Source: an uncultured Bacilli bacterium (lineage in GTDB: Bacteria; Bacillota_I; Bacilli_A; RF39; UBA660). From it: a stretch of 35,103 bases of DNA. Location of the stretch: assembly GCA_947588925.1 (NCBI GenBank), contig CANQAT010000006.1:1-35103 (forward strand), in the 5' to 3' direction. This document shows positions 33,686 through 35,103 of the stretch, piece after piece. Numbering within the stretch: position 1 is the stretch's first letter; each line of letters starts with the position of its first letter. The notes beneath the pieces were generated by a model that saw only the letters and a list, made by a program, of their open reading frames with translations, had not been told where the DNA came from and ran no database searches. The position numbers and the translations under genes were made by a program.

Positions 33686-35103
33686 GCGAAAACTACGCGG
33701 AAGCCAATGTAGGGGAGGGCATTGCCACTGTTGTAGTAGAAGTGAAACATACCTGAACCAGACCCAACGCCAAAGTAGCCTCCACGTAAGAACCAAGGGT
33801 ACACCAAATATGGATAATTCTGATTATCACTGTACCATCCTCTTGTTTCGCTAAGGGCTTCTCCATAACAGTTTCCTCCATTACATGCTGTTTCTGAGAA
33901 TGCACCATTTGATGAAGTTTTATCTTTGGTTTGATATTCTTTATAATATTTTAAATTTGATGGAGTATTTTTCCATATTGTTGTAAATCCTGCAAGATTG
34001 TTCCAGGTATCATTGTAGTATCTTGAACCCCATTCTTTTCCTTCTTCTTCTGCTCCTATATCTACATAGCCCATGACATGTTCAAAAGCTCCTCCACTCA
34101 TATCATATACTCCTGTGATGTTTCCTGTTGTTGATGCCCCTTCTCCACATAAGTTTATTTTTTCTTTTGTTGATGTACTTATATTATCATATGTACATGT
34201 TCCTTCTTTTGAATAACCAGAAGTGGATGGCTTTCCACTACTTCGTCCTGTATACCTTGCATTCCAAACATTATCACTTGGATATTCTCCTGAATCATTT
34301 TTATATATTTCTTTGTTTGCTCCCTCATAATTTGGATTTCCATATTTGCCATATTTACTTTGTGATAAATATGCTACTGCTCCCCATTCACTATTCTTTG
34401 CCATATGACTATCAAAATATGTGTTTGATAATTTTTGGGCTGTATCAAACATTGTCTTCACATTTATATTCACTAATGATTGTTGATTTGGTAATATTGT
34501 TGGATTTTCTCCTGTTCCTGTTGTTTCAAATTTTCCTACCCATATTCCACTTAACTCTTCATCCCCAAATATAAATGCCGGATGTAATATGTAATTTTCA
34601 TCTGCTTCTTCTTTATCTATTGGAATAAATTGTATATCGATTGCTCCTGGAAGCGTTTTACTTTCTCCACACATTCCATAATCGTCATCTATTTTATATT
34701 CATATCTTGGTATCCATACAAACATCCCTATTATATCAGAATCACCTTCTGAATCATCTGGTATAACTAATGTATCTCCTACATTTTTATTTATTCCTTC
34801 TTTTAGTATTACTGCATTCGCCCATTCTTGGTGTCTATAGTTATACCATTCTGAATCATTACTTGTTGTTATTATCCAGTTATTTCCATCATACTTTACT
34901 GGTATTAAATTCCCTATCTCTGGTTTATTTGGTTCACTTGTTTTATATGTTATTCTACATATTTCTTCTACTTCTTCACTTAATACTAGATTCTTATTTC
35001 TTAATTCTAATTCATATTCTCCTATATTCATTTCATATACATCTGTTATTTTTCCTTCTTCTAGTACTATTGTTCCTTTACTTGGTTTTTGTCCACTTGC
35101 TTC
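33676..35103 (-). CDS. FGE/C-type-lectin-fold surface protein, possible DGR target (5' partial)
   Basis: The frame stays open to the window edge (EASGQKPSKGTIVLEEGKIT before the track's Met), so the start lies outside and MNIGEYELEL is not the N-terminus. About 475 codons are visible. The middle has VWIPRYEYKID and IWVGKFETTG. The C-terminal half is like the formylglycine-generating-enzyme/SUMF1 (C-type lectin) fold: NSEWGAVAYLSQSKYG, GVYDMSGGAFEHVMG and a final YPWFLRGG ... GFRVVFAAA. That fold is the usual scaffold of DGR variable proteins. The last ~40 codons are about half G+C, unlike the AT-rich body. Location and attachment are unknown; a prepilin N-terminus is known in some relatives but cannot be seen here. 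Confidence 0.82.
   Translation of the reverse strand, partial: EASGQKPSKGTIVLEEGKITDVYEMNIGEYELELRNKNLVLSEEVEEICRITYKTSEPNKPEIGNLIPVKYDGNNWIITTSNDSEWYNYRHQEWANAVILKEGINKNVGDTLVIPDDSEGDSDIIGMFVWIPRYEYKIDDDYGMCGESKTLPGAIDIQFIPIDKEEADENYILHPAFIFGDEELSGIWVGKFETTGTGENPTILPNQQSLVNINVKTMFDTAQKLSNTYFDSHMAKNSEWGAVAYLSQSKYGKYGNPNYEGANKEIYKNDSGEYPSDNVWNARYTGRSSGKPSTSGYSKEGTCTYDNISTSTKEKINLCGEGASTTGNITGVYDMSGGAFEHVMGYVDIGAEEEGKEWGSRYYNDTWNNLAGFTTIWKNTPSNLKYYKEYQTKDKTSSNGAFSETACNGGNCYGEALSETRGWYSDNQNYPYLVYPWFLRGGYFGVGSGSGMFHFYYNSGNALPYIGFRVVFAAA

Noticed and set aside
33693-33908. 71-residue second frame over the FGE-gene 3' end
   Set aside because: Overlaps the variable segment in another frame and lacks a ribosome binding site; not a gene.
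34128-34574. 148-residue plus-strand ORF inside the FGE-like gene
   Set aside because: Antisense shadow with Leu/His/Tyr-rich composition typical of reversed AT-rich codons.

Overview
The window looks like the chromosome of a low-GC Firmicute, perhaps a gut Bacilli/Clostridia or Mycoplasmatota-related lineage that still makes a cell wall. The reasons are the very AT-rich sequence, strong AGGAGG-type ribosome binding sites, a T-box leader, a CIRCE operator, peptidoglycan genes (ddl, murF) and IS21, IS66 and group IIC intron elements typical of Firmicutes. Nearly all genes lie on the minus strand. Taxonomy is inferred and no rRNA is present.

Region by region. (1) 1-2.4 kb is a mobile-element graveyard: a candidate MOBV-type oriT, a frameshifted tyrosine integrase tail abutting a serine recombinase fragment, and two unrecognised genes. 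(2) 2.4-7.25 kb is a three-level nest: a degenerate group IIC intron sitting on a Rho-independent terminator, split by an IS21-family element (5-bp duplication GTATG), whose istA gene is split by an IS66-family element (8-bp duplication ATAATTTA). (3) 7.3-9.9 kb holds a two-gene unit (a DUF1292-like protein and a coiled-coil protein) followed by decayed sequence with a NUDIX pseudogene. (4) 9.9-14.9 kb holds two nearly identical mnmA copies, the left one broken by a 1-nt frameshift. They bracket a DUF1016/YhcG nuclease, a small hydrophobic peptide gene, a CYTH-like protein and a nucleoside deoxyribosyltransferase-like protein. (5) 15-18.8 kb holds Hsp20 under CIRCE control, a GNAT acetyltransferase, a type I toxin-like peptide locus, a MazG-like pyrophosphohydrolase, a 4-TM protein between ~150-bp direct repeats that each end at tRNA-Arg 3' sequence, tRNA-Arg(CCU), and an HD-domain protein.

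(6) 18.9-27.8 kb is mostly envelope and stable chromosomal content: a YerB/DUF3048 lipoprotein; an alpha/beta hydrolase-murF-ddl operon; an accessory RhuM gene with a duplicate fragment; an nfeD-SPFH-CPBP protease operon; and a DUF4358-like lipoprotein. (7) 27.8-32.4 kb holds a 251-bp MITE-like element between 28-bp direct repeats at the end of a Ca2+-type P-ATPase gene, then glyS under an unusually short T-box leader. (8) 32.4-35.1 kb is a surface locus: a Flp/class III pilin-like peptide, a DUF192 protein, and the 3' part of a large gene with an FGE/C-type-lectin-like domain.

The most interesting signal is in region 8. The last ~40 codons of the FGE-like gene are GC-rich, in contrast to the AT-rich gene body. 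About 380 bp downstream on the same strand lies a second, adenine-rich copy of that segment (33166-33333), in the position where a diversity-generating retroelement (DGR) keeps its template repeat. Adenines in the downstream copy are substituted about twice as often as other bases (17/23 versus 19/49 by hand alignment). No reverse transcriptase is visible in the window. The pair is either an orphan or remote DGR template and target, or two diverged paralogous variable regions.
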